Shown: positions 35,894 through 48,404, numbered from the stretch's first letter. The stretch is DNA of 62,768 nt from Arsukibacterium perlucidum DSM 18276 (GCF_000382165.1 NZ_KB907724.1:1-62768), one strand, 5' to 3'. A program made the numbers and translations. Notes: a model not told the origin generated them from the letters alone.

Positions 35894-36254
35894 GTGGGGT
35901 CTCCTGTGAGCGTTGTAACAACACGCGGTTACGCAGGTGGGCAGTCGCCAGTAGCAAACCACCTGCTACCGATAAGGGTAGCTCGGCGTCATGGCCCGCA
36001 AACAGTGCCACAACCAATAACAGAAAACCGCTCAAACCCAGAATAAATGGGGTTTTATTGTGATGGACACACCAGCCGCCGGGCAGGCTCCAGGCCAGCA
36101 AGACACTGATCGGCAATAGCATCAGATAATGAAACCACTCTGAACTGAAAACGCCTAACAACAAGCCGGAACTACCCACCGCCAGTAAAATGGGCAGGGT
36201 TAAACAATGCACCACGCAAAGTCCGGACAGTGCTGCTGCAATAAGATCTTTCAT
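35880..36254 (-). CDS. MerC-domain inner-membrane protein
   Basis: 124 residues from the ATG at 36254 (GGGAG upstream); a longer frame to 36296 lacks a ribosome site. Four hydrophobic helices with the MerC-type pair [12 protein letters not shown] (Cys-x4-Cys) in helix 1 and further Cys/His in WCVHHNK. MerC proteins were first known as mercury importers, but short MerC homologues sit in Zur regulons and are thought to move zinc or a related metal. First gene of the merC-GTPase-DUF1826 operon. Confidence 0.88.
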   Translation of the reverse strand: MKDLIAAALSGLCVVHCLTLPILLAVGSSGLLLGVFSSEWFHYLMLLPISVLLAWSLPGGWCVHHNKTPFILGLSGFLLLVVALFAGHDAELPLSVAGGLLLATAHLRNRVLLQRSQETPHAAH

Positions 36255-36316
36255 AGTAACTCCCTGACAATTAATACCTGGCGGAAAAGCTGGCAAGACA
36301 TTGCCACTAAAAAAAC

Positions 36317-36359
36317 AATGTTATAGTATAACAAAACAATGGAAAATGTTATAACATAT
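36317..36359. promoter_or_regulatory. Two palindromic Zur-like operator sites, divergent control region
   Basis: Site 1: TGTTATAGTATAACA at 36319-36333, a perfect 7-1-7 palindrome matching the core of the gammaproteobacterial Zur box (GAAATGTTATANTATAACATTTC). Site 2: ATGTTATAACAT at 36346-36357, a shorter perfect palindrome with the same half-site. They lie between the divergent merC operon and the TonB receptor gene, so one Zur-bound region can repress both. Sequence match is direct; regulator identity is by family knowledge. Confidence 0.88.
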
Positions 36360-36442
36360 CAATTATTCGGCCAGTTGCAGTTGGTTGACCGAAAACCGTT
36401 GCCAGCGATTTCAGTAAAATCGGTATTCTTATGGGGAACAAG

Positions 36443-38878
36443 ATGTTTAAAAAAACTATGATAGCCAGCGTCGTTGCTGCCGGCATGCTGGCCAGTCCGC
36501 TGATGGCAGAGACTATTTCCGGGGTGGTAACAGATGAAAATGGCCAACCCGTTGCCGGCGCAGAAGTTAGTGTTATTGGCGAAAACCAATTGATTGTTAC
36601 TGATGCTAATGGCCGCTTTACCGTAACCAATCTCAGGACCGGAGAGGCTGAACTACATATTGAAGCCCGCCGTTTTGGCCATCGTAATTTCCGGTTTGAC
36701 GTCCCTGCTCAGGGGCTGAGTGATGTTAGTCTGACTTTGCTTAGCAGCACCATTGAAGTTATCGACGTAACCGCCAGCCCGTTTCATGCCTCTGCTACTG
36801 AGTCTTCATTACCGGTTAGTGTGCTGGCTGGCGATGCCTTAAAAATGCGCCAGGCTGCCACTTTAGGTGATACCTTAAAAAATGAAGTTGGGGTGCACTC
36901 TAACTTTTATGGCAATGTGGCCAGCAGTCCTATTATCCGCGGCCTGGATGGGCCGCGGGTGCTGATTACCCAGAATGGTTTAGATGCCGGCGATGCGTCG
37001 CGGATAGGCCCGGATCACAGTGTAGCAAGCGAAACCAGTACCGCGACTCAGATTGAAGTGCTGCGCGGCCCGGCTACTCTGTTTTATGGCAGTGGTGCTA
37101 TTGGTGGCGTGGTTAATGTGGTTGATCAGCGCATCCCTACCGATAACACCACCCGGGCTGAATGGATGGTCCAGCGCGAGTCAGTTAATGATGAAAAACT
37201 GGCATCTGGCTCATTGGTAAGTGGCGTCGACAATATTGGTTTATATATTGATGGTTTCTGGCGCGATAACGACAGTTACCGTATTCCGGGTTTTGCGGAA
37301 GCACAGCCGGATGACGATGCAGTAAAAGGCCGGGTTGATAATACCGCTGCCACGGCCAAAGGCTTTACCCTGGGCGGCAGTGTACTGCTGGATAACGGCT
37401 TCATTGGCTTATCTTACGGCCGGCTGGATCGTGAGTACGGTATTCCGGGGCATTCACACGGTGGTCATGGCGGCGACGATGAGCATGAAGGCCACGACCA
37501 TGGCGACCATGATGAACACGAAGAGCACGGCGCTGAAGAAGAGGTGTATGCCGATCTGACTCAAAATCGCTATCAGCTGTTAAGCGAGCTGAATATTAAC
37601 TCTGGCTTTATCCGGGCAATAAATACCAAACTGGCATTTACTGATTATCAGCATAGCGAAATTGAGAACGGTGAAATTGGTACCACCTTTAAAAACCGCA
37701 GCCATGAAGCGCGGATTGAAGTGTTGCACCGGACATTTCAGGATTGGCGTGGCGGCATAAGCCTGCACTATAAGTTCAGCGATTTTGAAGCACTAGGAGA
37801 GGAAGCGTTTACCCCGCCATCGGAAACCGAAATGCTGGCATTGGGTTGGGTAGAGGAGCGCCATATCGGTGACTGGTTGCTACAACTGGGTGCTCGTGTA
37901 GAGCGGGTAACCGTTGAGGCACCCAACGTGGTGTTGCCTGAGTTGGCGGCGCACGGCCATGATGAGCATGGGGCTGAAGACGAGCATGATCATGGCCATG
38001 GAGGCACGGAATATATCCGGGTATTTGACGTAAAACAGCGTTTTACGCCTTATAGCTTATCGGCCGGTGCAGTATGGGATTTTGCTGCAGGCTATAACAT
38101 TGGTTTGTCGGCTTCGCATTCGCAGCGGGCACCTTCAGCAGCCGAATTGCTGTCGTTCGGGCCGCATATCAGTACCGCGTCTTATGAAATTGGTGCGCTG
38201 TTTGTGCAGGATGAGCATGGCTTTGAGCTAAATACTCAACCGATTGAGCTGGAAAAATCCAATAATCTGGATATTACCCTGCGTAAGTTCAGTGGTAACA
38301 CCGGTTTTGTGTTAAACGCTTTTTATAACCGCATTGATAACTATTATTACCAGAAAAATACCGGCTTGTTTGCCGAAGATGGCCATGAAGAACATGCAGC
38401 CGAGGCTGCTGATGAGCACGAAGGTGAAATGCCGGTATATTTGTTCGCTGCGGCTGATGTAACTTTACACGGCCTGGAAGCACAATATGTCTGGCAAATT
38501 AATGATCCCTTTAAGCTGACTTTGCAGGGCGATTATATCCGCGCCCGGTTGCAGGACGGCGGTGATTTACCGCGGACTCCGCCGCTGCGCATAGCAGCAG
38601 AAATTGGCTATGAGCAAGATGCGATCAGTGCTGATTTACGTGCCACCCGTTATTTTAAGCAGAATAAAGTTGCCGAAATGGAACAGGCTACAGCAGGCTA
38701 TACCTTGCTGGATGCCAGTGTAAGTTACCGTTTCGATGTTGGCCTGCAGGAACTGACCTTCTATCTGAAAGGCCAGAATCTGACCAACCAGACTGCGCGG
38801 GTTCATACCTCATTTTTAAAAGACTTAGCACCGCTACCAGGCCGCTCGCTGGCAGTGGGTTTGCGCGGTCGGTTCTGA
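36443..38878 (+). CDS. znuD: ZnuD-like TonB-dependent zinc receptor with His-rich loops
   Basis: 811 residues from the ATG at 36443 (GGGGAA upstream); the ATG at 36431 overlaps that site. Signal peptide, then a carboxypeptidase-regulatory-like beta-sandwich (about 22-105), plug (about 115-235, LRGPATLFYGSGAIGGVVNV) and barrel ending GLRGRF. Three extracellular-loop candidates are rich in His/Asp/Glu: about 336-368, 504-521 and 645-664. Such loops are the mark of ZnuD zinc receptors in Neisseria and Acinetobacter. Zur-like palindromes immediately upstream fit induction by zinc starvation. Confidence 0.9.
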   Translation: MFKKTMIASVVAAGMLASPLMAETISGVVTDENGQPVAGAEVSVIGENQLIVTDANGRFTVTNLRTGEAELHIEARRFGHRNFRFDVPAQGLSDVSLTLLSSTIEVIDVTASPFHASATESSLPVSVLAGDALKMRQAATLGDTLKNEVGVHSNFYGNVASSPIIRGLDGPRVLITQNGLDAGDASRIGPDHSVASETSTATQIEVLRGPATLFYGSGAIGGVVNVVDQRIPTDNTTRAEWMVQRESVNDEKLASGSLVSGVDNIGLYIDGFWRDNDSYRIPGFAEAQPDDDAVKGRVDNTAATAKGFTLGGSVLLDNGFIGLSYGRLDREYGIPGHSHGGHGGDDEHEGHDHGDHDEHEEHGAEEEVYADLTQNRYQLLSELNINSGFIRAINTKLAFTDYQHSEIENGEIGTTFKNRSHEARIEVLHRTFQDWRGGISLHYKFSDFEALGEEAFTPPSETEMLALGWVEERHIGDWLLQLGARVERVTVEAPNVVLPELAAHGHDEHGAEDEHDHGHGGTEYIRVFDVKQRFTPYSLSAGAVWDFAAGYNIGLSASHSQRAPSAAELLSFGPHISTASYEIGALFVQDEHGFELNTQPIELEKSNNLDITLRKFSGNTGFVLNAFYNRIDNYYYQKNTGLFAEDGHEEHAAEAADEHEGEMPVYLFAAADVTLHGLEAQYVWQINDPFKLTLQGDYIRARLQDGGDLPRTPPLRIAAEIGYEQDAISADLRATRYFKQNKVAEMEQATAGYTLLDASVSYRFDVGLQELTFYLKGQNLTNQTARVHTSFLKDLAPLPGRSLAVGLRGRF

Positions 38879-38935
38879 TTTTTTTGCAGTGGGGGATTCC
38901 TGGCCCGCTGCTTTTTTTATTTTTTGGGAGTTATT

Positions 38936-40309
38936 ATGTTACAAACTAAATTGACCATGCTGGCGGTGCTGATTAGCGTCTCTTTGCTGAGCGGTTGTGG
39001 TGACAGTACCACCACTATTATTGAAAAAGACCCAATAGCGGTGGACGATGACCATGATCATGGCGACGACCATGATGACGAGCACGACCATGGTGCTGAA
39101 GGCAGTGCCGGCCGGCTGGTGATCTCCGCTATCGACAATGATTTTGTCCAGGTACTGACGTTACCGGAAAAAACCGAACTGGAAACCTTTTTAGTTACCG
39201 CTACCCCAAGTGCTATCGTTGCCTCTGGCGATAACCGTTATGCCGCTATAGTGCAACGTAACCAGGATTTAGTGCAGTTTATTGATGGCGGCTTGTGGCA
39301 GGAAGACCATGTTGATCATATGGATGATTTTCAGGCGGCACCGCGCTTAATGCCATTCCAGCTTGCACAGGTTAGGCCAACGCATTTCAGCGCGGCTGAC
39401 GGCCAGTTAGCGGTATTCTTTGATGGTAATGCCACCACAGGTGCGGCGGCTGGCGTTGCCGTATTAACTGATGCTGACATTGGTGAAGATAGCAGCAATT
39501 ATCCGCAACTGAGCTTAACCACCCATCAGCATGGCGCGGCTCAGGCCCGCGGTGAGTATTTGCTCAGTACGATTCGTGACGAAAACAGCAGCACTACTTT
39601 GCCGGACCAGGTGGGCTTGTATCATCAGCACGATGATCATTTTGATTTGGAGGAAACCTTCGCTGTTAGCTGCCCTAATTTACATGGCAGTGCCCAAAAT
39701 CACGATTTTATTGCTTTTGGCTGTACCGATGGCGTCTTGCTGATTGAGCAAGTCGGCGATACCTTTACGGCCAGCAAATTGGCGAATACTGAAGATTTTA
39801 CTGACACTATGCGGATTGGTACCCTGGCGGGTGATCACAGTGCCGGGCACTTTATCGGTATAGCGGGTAGCGCGGTTTTTGCCATTCATGCTGAAGATGC
39901 TGAAATGGAATTACTGGACTGGCAAGCTGATGCCGCTACCGCAATCTGGGGCTATGGTTTTGCTGAGCAGGGCGAAAAGTTTGTATTACTGGATAACACC
40001 GGCACCCTGACCATTTTTAACTATCATGGTCACGAGCATGCAGGTGAAGCAGAGCCTGCCTTTGAATTTGTTGCAAAACTGCCGTTAACTGCAGCTGATC
40101 TGGCTGATATGCCTGCCGGTGCCCGCTTCCAGCTGGCCATCTCTGCCGCTGACGATAAGGTGTATGTCACCGACCCCATCGCAAATCAGTTACATACTGT
40201 TGATCTGCACGATGCTGAGGTGGTTAGTACCAAGCAACTTAGCTTTACCCCGCATCGCCTGACGTGGCTGGGGGTGGCAAATCCATCGGATGATCATCAC
40301 GATCATTAA
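38936..40309 (+). CDS. His-rich lipoprotein, AztD-like periplasmic zinc chaperone candidate
   Basis: 457 residues from the ATG at 38936 (GGGAG 5 nt upstream; a TTG at 38924 is unlikely). Lipobox LLSGC gives Cys21. A flexible His/Asp segment (about 36-55, DDDHDHGDDHDDEHDHG) precedes a seven-bladed-propeller-like region with repeated strands and scattered conserved His (THQHGAA, HDDHFDL, CPNLHGS, GDHSAGH). It ends DDHHDH. AztD of Paracoccus, a zinc chaperone that loads AztC, combines exactly an N-terminal His-rich flap with a beta-propeller. Here no AztABC transporter is present; the partner would be the ZnuD-like receptor 57 bp upstream. Lipidation is unusual for AztD. Confidence 0.75.
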   Translation: MLQTKLTMLAVLISVSLLSGCGDSTTTIIEKDPIAVDDDHDHGDDHDDEHDHGAEGSAGRLVISAIDNDFVQVLTLPEKTELETFLVTATPSAIVASGDNRYAAIVQRNQDLVQFIDGGLWQEDHVDHMDDFQAAPRLMPFQLAQVRPTHFSAADGQLAVFFDGNATTGAAAGVAVLTDADIGEDSSNYPQLSLTTHQHGAAQARGEYLLSTIRDENSSTTLPDQVGLYHQHDDHFDLEETFAVSCPNLHGSAQNHDFIAFGCTDGVLLIEQVGDTFTASKLANTEDFTDTMRIGTLAGDHSAGHFIGIAGSAVFAIHAEDAEMELLDWQADAATAIWGYGFAEQGEKFVLLDNTGTLTIFNYHGHEHAGEAEPAFEFVAKLPLTAADLADMPAGARFQLAISAADDKVYVTDPIANQLHTVDLHDAEVVSTKQLSFTPHRLTWLGVANPSDDHHDH

Positions 40310-40331
40310 CCCGCTAAGCTATAGCGTATAA

Positions 40332-40370
40332 AAAACCGCTGCCAGGTAAACCCTGCAGCGGTTTTTTGTT
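40332..40370. terminator. Bidirectional terminator between the zinc lipoprotein and katG
   Basis: AAAACCGCTGC (40332-40342) pairs with GCAGCGGTTTT (40355-40365). A-rich left and T-rich right flanks allow termination from both strands. Confidence 0.92.
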
Positions 40371-40400
40371 ACCGTTTTATACTTACTGTATTAAACGTGC

Positions 40401-42593
<2,193 letters not shown>

Positions 42594-42743
42594 TTACTCC
42601 TTGTGCTGTGCTAATAAAATGGGAATACAACAGGCTCCCGGTTTTCTATACAAGCAATTATAGACTTGATTTTTCAACTATTAAAGCAAGTTTTATGGGA
42701 CAGCTTAATCGGTTTTTTTGATTGGTGGCGGCCGCTGGCTCCG

Positions 42744-44699
42744 CTACTCCCAGCGGGCGTCTTCTTCGCTAATATTAAAGGCAACAGCCTGGCCTTTTGC
42801 ACCAAGCTGAACCACCCGTTTTGGTGAGCCATCGGCATGAAGTTCTACCAGGCCAATGCCCGCCATATTAAGCAAGCGCTCACCAGCTTTAGCAGTGTCG
42901 GGCTTATGTGGCACAATTTTCATCCGTCGCCGTTTGGTTAGCCAGTTTAATGGCGATCGTGGTGAATACAGCCAGCGGTTTAACCTGTCCAGAATATCCA
43001 GCAGCCGCCCCGGAAACTCGTTTTTTAAACCACTGCTGGTAATTTGCCAGATATCCGGCCCATGCTGGTGGCCGCGCAGGTGAACTTCATACACAAAAGA
43101 GTAATGCACGTCGCCGGAGAGAATAACAAAGTGCTTTGGTGTTTTTGGATGGCGGAACAAGTTCATTAATGCGTAGGCGGTGCCGCGGTGCGCCATCCAG
43201 TTTTCGGCATCAACCAATAGCGGTTTACCTAACAAAGTAAATAATTTTTGAATACCCTCAATCAGCTTTACACCAAACACCGGCGCCGGTGACACCAGTA
43301 CCACCGCATCGTGGCCAATTAAATCTTGCTGTAACTCAGTAATCGCTTCCCAGTCAAGCAGGCCAGATGGTTTACCCAGGGCAACTTCTGAGCGCCAACG
43401 GCGGGTACGGGTATCCAATACCAGCAGCGGGGGTTCAGTAGGCCATTGATAGTGCCATTGACTAAAGCGTAATAACTCAGTGATCAATTGCTGATGCTGC
43501 GCACAACCGCTGTCTGTGAGCGCCTGTTCTGTCTGTTGCAGCAAATTGCTATCAAAACGCTCTGGTGCGTTTCCCCATGCCTGACATAGCAGATAGCCAA
43601 TTAGCGCATTGCCAATTATGCGGCGTGAAAAGTCATGGTTATAAGCAGTTTGCTCCCATTTTGCGGTCAGATTCCAGTCGTCGGTGACATCATGATCATC
43701 AAAGATCATGGCGCTGGGTAAATGGGCCAACAGCCTTCTTACCTTAGCAAGGCCGACAGCAAATTGCTGAATAATATTTTGTTGTTCAGTATAGGTTTGC
43801 CGCTCGCTATCAGTCAGTGTTGCGCTCAGTGTTGTGCTGAGTTCTGTCGCATTAGTTTGCCAGCCAGCTGGCGACCACACCAGTAAGTACATACCAAGTA
43901 CTTCTGCCAGACTGATAAGATGATTGCGCGCATTGTCTGAGGTGAAAACCGGCTTTTTCGCGCCTTTGAATACCTGAGTCAGCACGGCTTCTCCGGCATC
44001 GGTTTTTGGCAGCAAACTGTCGCGCCTATAATAGTAAGGGCTGTCCCGGTGTAATTCACTGGATTGACTGATTATCGAGCACGGCAGGCTTTCATCAGAA
44101 AAATCCAGCTGGTTTATTAATTGATGAATCGCTCTGAGCATCGGAGCGGCCACATCATCAGCATATATCTGGTCGCCACTTAACAGCAGTAACGCCGGCC
44201 ATTGCTCTGCTGGCGTTTGCTGCAGGTGTAAGTCTGCGGCCAGCAGGCCATCATCGGCATCGAAATGCGGTTTACGGCATGAGCCATGCAACAGGCTTTG
44301 CAGTTTGGGTTGAATAACAAAACCGGGGTTGTTTCGTCCTGGATACACCAGGTCCGGTGCCCAGTGTTGCCAGCCCAACCAGGTTTCTTGCTCAGTCGCC
44401 AGCTGTAAGTCGTATTCAATCCAGCAACCGCTTGGTAAGGGCTGCTGCAGCGGAATATGAATCAGCTGCAAAAACAGCTTACCGGCGCAGCGCATGCTCT
44501 GACAATGCTGCTGCATTTGCGCTGCATCAAAATGGCGTACGTCTTGGTTGTTTGGGTAAAGATTTAACTGCAAGTGGACTGGCTGGCTGGTAGCCAGCCA
44601 TAAGGTGACGCTGGTTGGCGTGACTGCGCGCAGCAGAGGACCTGCCAGTACCAGTGGCAAGCTATTATTGGCAGATGGCGCTGCTGCGTAAGCCGTCAT
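42744..44699 (-). CDS. PhoD-like metallophosphatase
   Basis: 651 residues. PhoD-family metal motifs: LLLSGDQIYADD (about 190-200), MIFDDHDVTDDWN (central), and VILSGDVHYSFVYEVHLRG (C-terminal third). An N-terminal beta-sandwich (about 15-110, VTPTSVTLWLATSQP) is the usual PhoD_N domain. No signal peptide is obvious: the first residues are not strongly hydrophobic, so a cytosolic or otherwise located enzyme is possible, unlike classical Tat-exported PhoD. Substrate uncertain (phosphodiesters or monoesters). It starts 7 nt after gor and is probably cotranscribed with it. Confidence 0.88.
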   Translation of the reverse strand: MTAYAAAPSANNSLPLVLAGPLLRAVTPTSVTLWLATSQPVHLQLNLYPNNQDVRHFDAAQMQQHCQSMRCAGKLFLQLIHIPLQQPLPSGCWIEYDLQLATEQETWLGWQHWAPDLVYPGRNNPGFVIQPKLQSLLHGSCRKPHFDADDGLLAADLHLQQTPAEQWPALLLLSGDQIYADDVAAPMLRAIHQLINQLDFSDESLPCSIISQSSELHRDSPYYYRRDSLLPKTDAGEAVLTQVFKGAKKPVFTSDNARNHLISLAEVLGMYLLVWSPAGWQTNATELSTTLSATLTDSERQTYTEQQNIIQQFAVGLAKVRRLLAHLPSAMIFDDHDVTDDWNLTAKWEQTAYNHDFSRRIIGNALIGYLLCQAWGNAPERFDSNLLQQTEQALTDSGCAQHQQLITELLRFSQWHYQWPTEPPLLVLDTRTRRWRSEVALGKPSGLLDWEAITELQQDLIGHDAVVLVSPAPVFGVKLIEGIQKLFTLLGKPLLVDAENWMAHRGTAYALMNLFRHPKTPKHFVILSGDVHYSFVYEVHLRGHQHGPDIWQITSSGLKNEFPGRLLDILDRLNRWLYSPRSPLNWLTKRRRMKIVPHKPDTAKAGERLLNMAGIGLVELHADGSPKRVVQLGAKGQAVAFNISEEDARWE

Positions 44700-44706
44700 T
44701 TATTAG

Positions 44707-46062
44707 TCATCTGAGCGTAACAAACTCTTCTGCACTGGTTGGGTGCAGTGCGACCGTACTGTCAAAATCAGCCTTGGTGGCCCCCATTTTCATTGCCACG
44801 GCAAAGCCCTGCAGTACTTCGTCCATGCCTTCGCCAATACCATGCAGGCCAACCACTTTTTCATTTTCGCCGGCACAAACCAGTTTAAAGCGGCTTAGTG
44901 CCCGGTGGCTGGTAATGGCGTTATACATGGCAGCAAAATTGGAGCGGTATACTTTAATGTTGTCTTCACCATATTGCTCGCGAGCCTGGGCTTCTGTTAA
45001 ACCAATAGTACCGATTGGCGGATGGCTGAAGACGACGGTTGGAATTAACGAATAATCCATATGGGCATCCGGCAGTGCAGGATTAAATAAGCGCTCTGCT
45101 AACTGCCGGCCGGCTTTAATGGCAACCGGCGTAAGCTGGGCTTCACCGGTAATATCGCCTACCGCATAAATGCCTGTGACATTGGTGTTCTGATATTTGT
45201 CGGTACGGATAAAACCATCTTTATCGGTATTAACGCCGGCAGCTTGCAGGTTAATGTTGGCAGTAGCCGGCGCCCGGCCAATGGCCCAAATCAGGCAGTC
45301 TACGTCGGTAAATTCCACGTCGTTATCGCAGCTTACGGTTAACTTGCCATCGGCGTTTTTCAGCACTTGTTTGACGTTGGTATGCTTGTGCAGTTGTAGT
45401 TTGTCCTGGGCCATCCGCTCCAGCAGCATCTCGGTAATATCGGTGTCAAAGTCGCGCAGTGGCCTATCTTTGCGGATCAACAAGTGGCTGTCAGTACCCA
45501 GGGCGTGCAATACCCCGGCTATTTCTACCGCGATATAACCGGCACCCACTACTAAGGCTTTCTTCGGCTGGCGGGTTAAGGCAAAAAAGCCATCTGAATC
45601 GATACCATGTTCCGCCCCCGGTACGTCAGGGATTAATGGCTGGCCGCCGGTAGCAATAGTGATATGGTCTGCCGTAATATGTTCACCGTTTACCTCTACC
45701 GTATTGGCATTCACAAAGCGGGCGAAGCCTTCGATAAACTCCACGCCGTTACTGGCAAAACCACGCTGGTAACCTGCATGAATGCGCTCGATGTAGGCTT
45801 CACGGTTTTTCACTAATGTCGCCCAGTCAAAGCCGTTTTCTGTAAGCTTGAAACCATAGTCGGCACTATATTTAATGGCTTCAGCAATATGCGCGCCATA
45901 CCACATTACTTTTTTAGGCACGCAGCCAACATTAACACAGGTGCCGCCAACCGCTTTGGCTTCAATAACCGCGGCACTGGCGCCCCGCATTGCCGCCCTG
46001 TTAGCAGAGGCAATGCCGCCACTGCCGGCACCTATTGCCAGATAGTTAAAATGCCTTGCCAT
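44707..46062 (-). CDS. gor: Glutathione-disulfide reductase
   Basis: 451 residues, E. coli Gor length. FAD-binding [14 protein letters not shown] at 11-24, redox disulfide Cys42/Cys47 in [18 protein letters not shown]-binding [13 protein letters not shown], second FAD motif YAVGDITG, and the C-terminal interface His in HPTSAEEF. It regenerates reduced glutathione with NADPH in the cytosol. Near katG and Prx5, it makes an oxidative-stress neighbourhood. Divergent from prlC. Confidence 0.97.
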   Translation of the reverse strand: MARHFNYLAIGAGSGGIASANRAAMRGASAAVIEAKAVGGTCVNVGCVPKKVMWYGAHIAEAIKYSADYGFKLTENGFDWATLVKNREAYIERIHAGYQRGFASNGVEFIEGFARFVNANTVEVNGEHITADHITIATGGQPLIPDVPGAEHGIDSDGFFALTRQPKKALVVGAGYIAVEIAGVLHALGTDSHLLIRKDRPLRDFDTDITEMLLERMAQDKLQLHKHTNVKQVLKNADGKLTVSCDNDVEFTDVDCLIWAIGRAPATANINLQAAGVNTDKDGFIRTDKYQNTNVTGIYAVGDITGEAQLTPVAIKAGRQLAERLFNPALPDAHMDYSLIPTVVFSHPPIGTIGLTEAQAREQYGEDNIKVYRSNFAAMYNAITSHRALSRFKLVCAGENEKVVGLHGIGEGMDEVLQGFAVAMKMGATKADFDSTVALHPTSAEEFVTLR

Positions 46063-46243
46063 AAACTATGCCCTTAATTTTAGAAAAACGATTTGCGGCT
46101 AAGCGCCGGATATAGGCAAGATATATGACTAACTAAAGCTAAAAACAAGCGTATTGCGACAAGCAACGCCGTCGCTGCCTTGACAAATGAGGCTGACAAC
46201 CCAACATATGCATCATTATCAGCGCTATTCTCAGGACACTTCT

Positions 46244-48334
46244 ATGCCGGATTCTTTATCAAAACCACAAGCCATGGTAGTAAGCAACAACCCGTTACTG
46301 ACCTTTACCGATTTACCGCCATTCTCCCTTATCAAACCTGAGCAGGTTAAGCCGGCCGTTGAAGCGGCAATCACCACGTCGCGCCGGGCGGTAGAGCGGG
46401 TGCTAGCTGCTGGCAATATCAGCTGGCAAAGCCTGATAGAGCAACTGGAGCACGACAGCGACCAACTGGGCCGGCTCTGGTCGCCGGTGTCACATTTAAA
46501 TTCTGTGGTGAACAGCCCCGAGCTACGTGAGGCTTATGAAAGCTGTCTGCCGCTGTTATCCGATTTCAGTACCTGGCTGGGGCAGCACGAGGGGCTATAT
46601 CAAGCGTATCAGCAGCTAAAAAATAGCGACGAGTTTGCCGGCTTAACCCCGGCTCAGCAAAAAGTGATTACTAATGCCCTGCGTGACTTTAAATTATCAG
46701 GTATTGGCTTATCTGCAGCAAAGAAAAAGCGCTATGGCGAGATTCAAAGCCGCTTATCAGAGCTAAGCTCGACTTTTTCGAATAACACGCTTGACGCAAC
46801 CGAGGCCTGGTTTAAACAGATCACTGACCAGGCATTACTCAGTGGTTTACCAGAAGATGCCCGCCTGGCTGCTGCTGAGGAAGCGAAAAGCCGCGAATTA
46901 GAAGGTTGGGTCTTTACCCTCGAGTTCCCGAGCTACATTGCGATTATGACCTACGCTGATAACCGGCAGTTACGCGAGGAATTTTACAGTGCTTATTGCA
47001 CCCGTGCTTCTGATCAGGGGCCGCATGCCGGTCAGTTTGATAACAGTGCCATTATTGATGAGATTCTGGCATTAAAACATGAATTGGCGCAGCTGCTGGA
47101 TTTTGACAATGCTGCTGAAGAGTCGCTGGTAACTAAAATGGCTGATAGCCCGGCCCAGGTGTTGGATTTTTTAACTGACCTGGCTCGCCGCGCTAAACCG
47201 CAGGCCCAGCAGGATTTAACCGAGTTGAGTGACTTTGCCTGTAAACAATCTCAGGCAGCAGAACTGGCAGCCTGGGATGTGACTTATTTCGGCGAAAAGC
47301 TGAAGCAAGCCAGATATTCAGTATCAGATGAGCAACTGCGGCCCTATTTTCCGGAAACCAAAGTGGTACCGGGACTGTTTAAGGTGGTTAATAAATTATT
47401 TGGGGTAACGGTTAGCGAACGAAAAGCTGTTGATGTCTGGCACCCGGATGTGCGTTTTTATGATATCACCGATAGTCATGGTGAGTTGCGCGGTAGCTTT
47501 TACCTGGATTTATATGCCCGCAGCCAGAAGCGCGGTGGTGCCTGGATGGATGATTGCCGCGGCAGACGCCTGTTGCCAGATGGCAGGGTGCAAACCCCGG
47601 TTGCTTATTTAACCTGTAATTTTAATAAACCAGTTGGTGGCAAGCCTGCACTGTTTACTCACGATGAAGTCGTCACCTTATTCCATGAATTTGGCCACGG
47701 CTTGCACCATATGCTGACCAAAGTAGATGCCGCAGCCGTTGCCGGTATTAACGGTGTGGCCTGGGATGCAGTAGAACTGCCAAGTCAGTTTCTGGAAAAT
47801 TGGTGCTGGGCGCCTGAAGCACTGGCAATTATCTCCGGCCATTATCAGACCGCTGAGCCGCTGCCACAGGATTTGCTGGACAAAATGCTGGCAGCGAAAA
47901 ACTTCCAATCGGCGCTGTTTTTAGTGCGCCAGCTGGAATTTGCATTGTTTGATATGCGGTTACATAGTGAATACCACGACTCTTATACCGGTGCAGTTGG
48001 TGCCCGGGTGCAACAATTGCTGGATGAAGTTCGCAGCGAAGTGTCTGTCATCGTACCGCCACGCTTTAATCGTTTTCAGCATGGTTTTGGCCATATTTTC
48101 GCCGGAGGCTATGGTGCCGGTTATTACAGTTATTTGTGGGCTGAGGTATTGTCAGCCGATGCATTCAGCCGCTTTGAAGAAGAAGGGGTGTTTAATCCGG
48201 CTACCGGCCGTGATTTCTTAAGCTGGATTTTAGAGCGTGGTGGCAGCGCCGAGCCTATGGAGTTATTTAAAGGCTTCCGCGGCCGCGAGCCATCTAATGA
48301 AGCCTTACTGCGGCATATGGGAATTGCCGGTTAA
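46244..48334 (+). CDS. prlC: Oligopeptidase A (M3 family)
   Basis: 696 residues from the ATG at 46244 (AGGAC upstream); the frame extends to 46187 but the extra 19 residues are not family-like. The start of the conserved part (NPLLTFTDLPPFSLIKPEQV) matches E. coli PrlC. Zinc motif HEFGH gives His481, Glu482 and His485 in FHEFGHGLHHML. PrlC degrades signal peptides and other short peptides in the cytosol. In many gammaproteobacteria rsmJ lies immediately downstream; here a lipoprotein and a glycosylase gene intervene. Confidence 0.95.
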   Translation: MPDSLSKPQAMVVSNNPLLTFTDLPPFSLIKPEQVKPAVEAAITTSRRAVERVLAAGNISWQSLIEQLEHDSDQLGRLWSPVSHLNSVVNSPELREAYESCLPLLSDFSTWLGQHEGLYQAYQQLKNSDEFAGLTPAQQKVITNALRDFKLSGIGLSAAKKKRYGEIQSRLSELSSTFSNNTLDATEAWFKQITDQALLSGLPEDARLAAAEEAKSRELEGWVFTLEFPSYIAIMTYADNRQLREEFYSAYCTRASDQGPHAGQFDNSAIIDEILALKHELAQLLDFDNAAEESLVTKMADSPAQVLDFLTDLARRAKPQAQQDLTELSDFACKQSQAAELAAWDVTYFGEKLKQARYSVSDEQLRPYFPETKVVPGLFKVVNKLFGVTVSERKAVDVWHPDVRFYDITDSHGELRGSFYLDLYARSQKRGGAWMDDCRGRRLLPDGRVQTPVAYLTCNFNKPVGGKPALFTHDEVVTLFHEFGHGLHHMLTKVDAAAVAGINGVAWDAVELPSQFLENWCWAPEALAIISGHYQTAEPLPQDLLDKMLAAKNFQSALFLVRQLEFALFDMRLHSEYHDSYTGAVGARVQQLLDEVRSEVSVIVPPRFNRFQHGFGHIFAGGYGAGYYSYLWAEVLSADAFSRFEEEGVFNPATGRDFLSWILERGGSAEPMELFKGFRGREPSNEALLRHMGIAG

Positions 48335-48404
48335 GCTGTTAACATTTAATTAATTGCTTATTCAGTTTTGCTCTGTCAGGATTAAACAAAAAGGAAAGTG
48401 GCGG

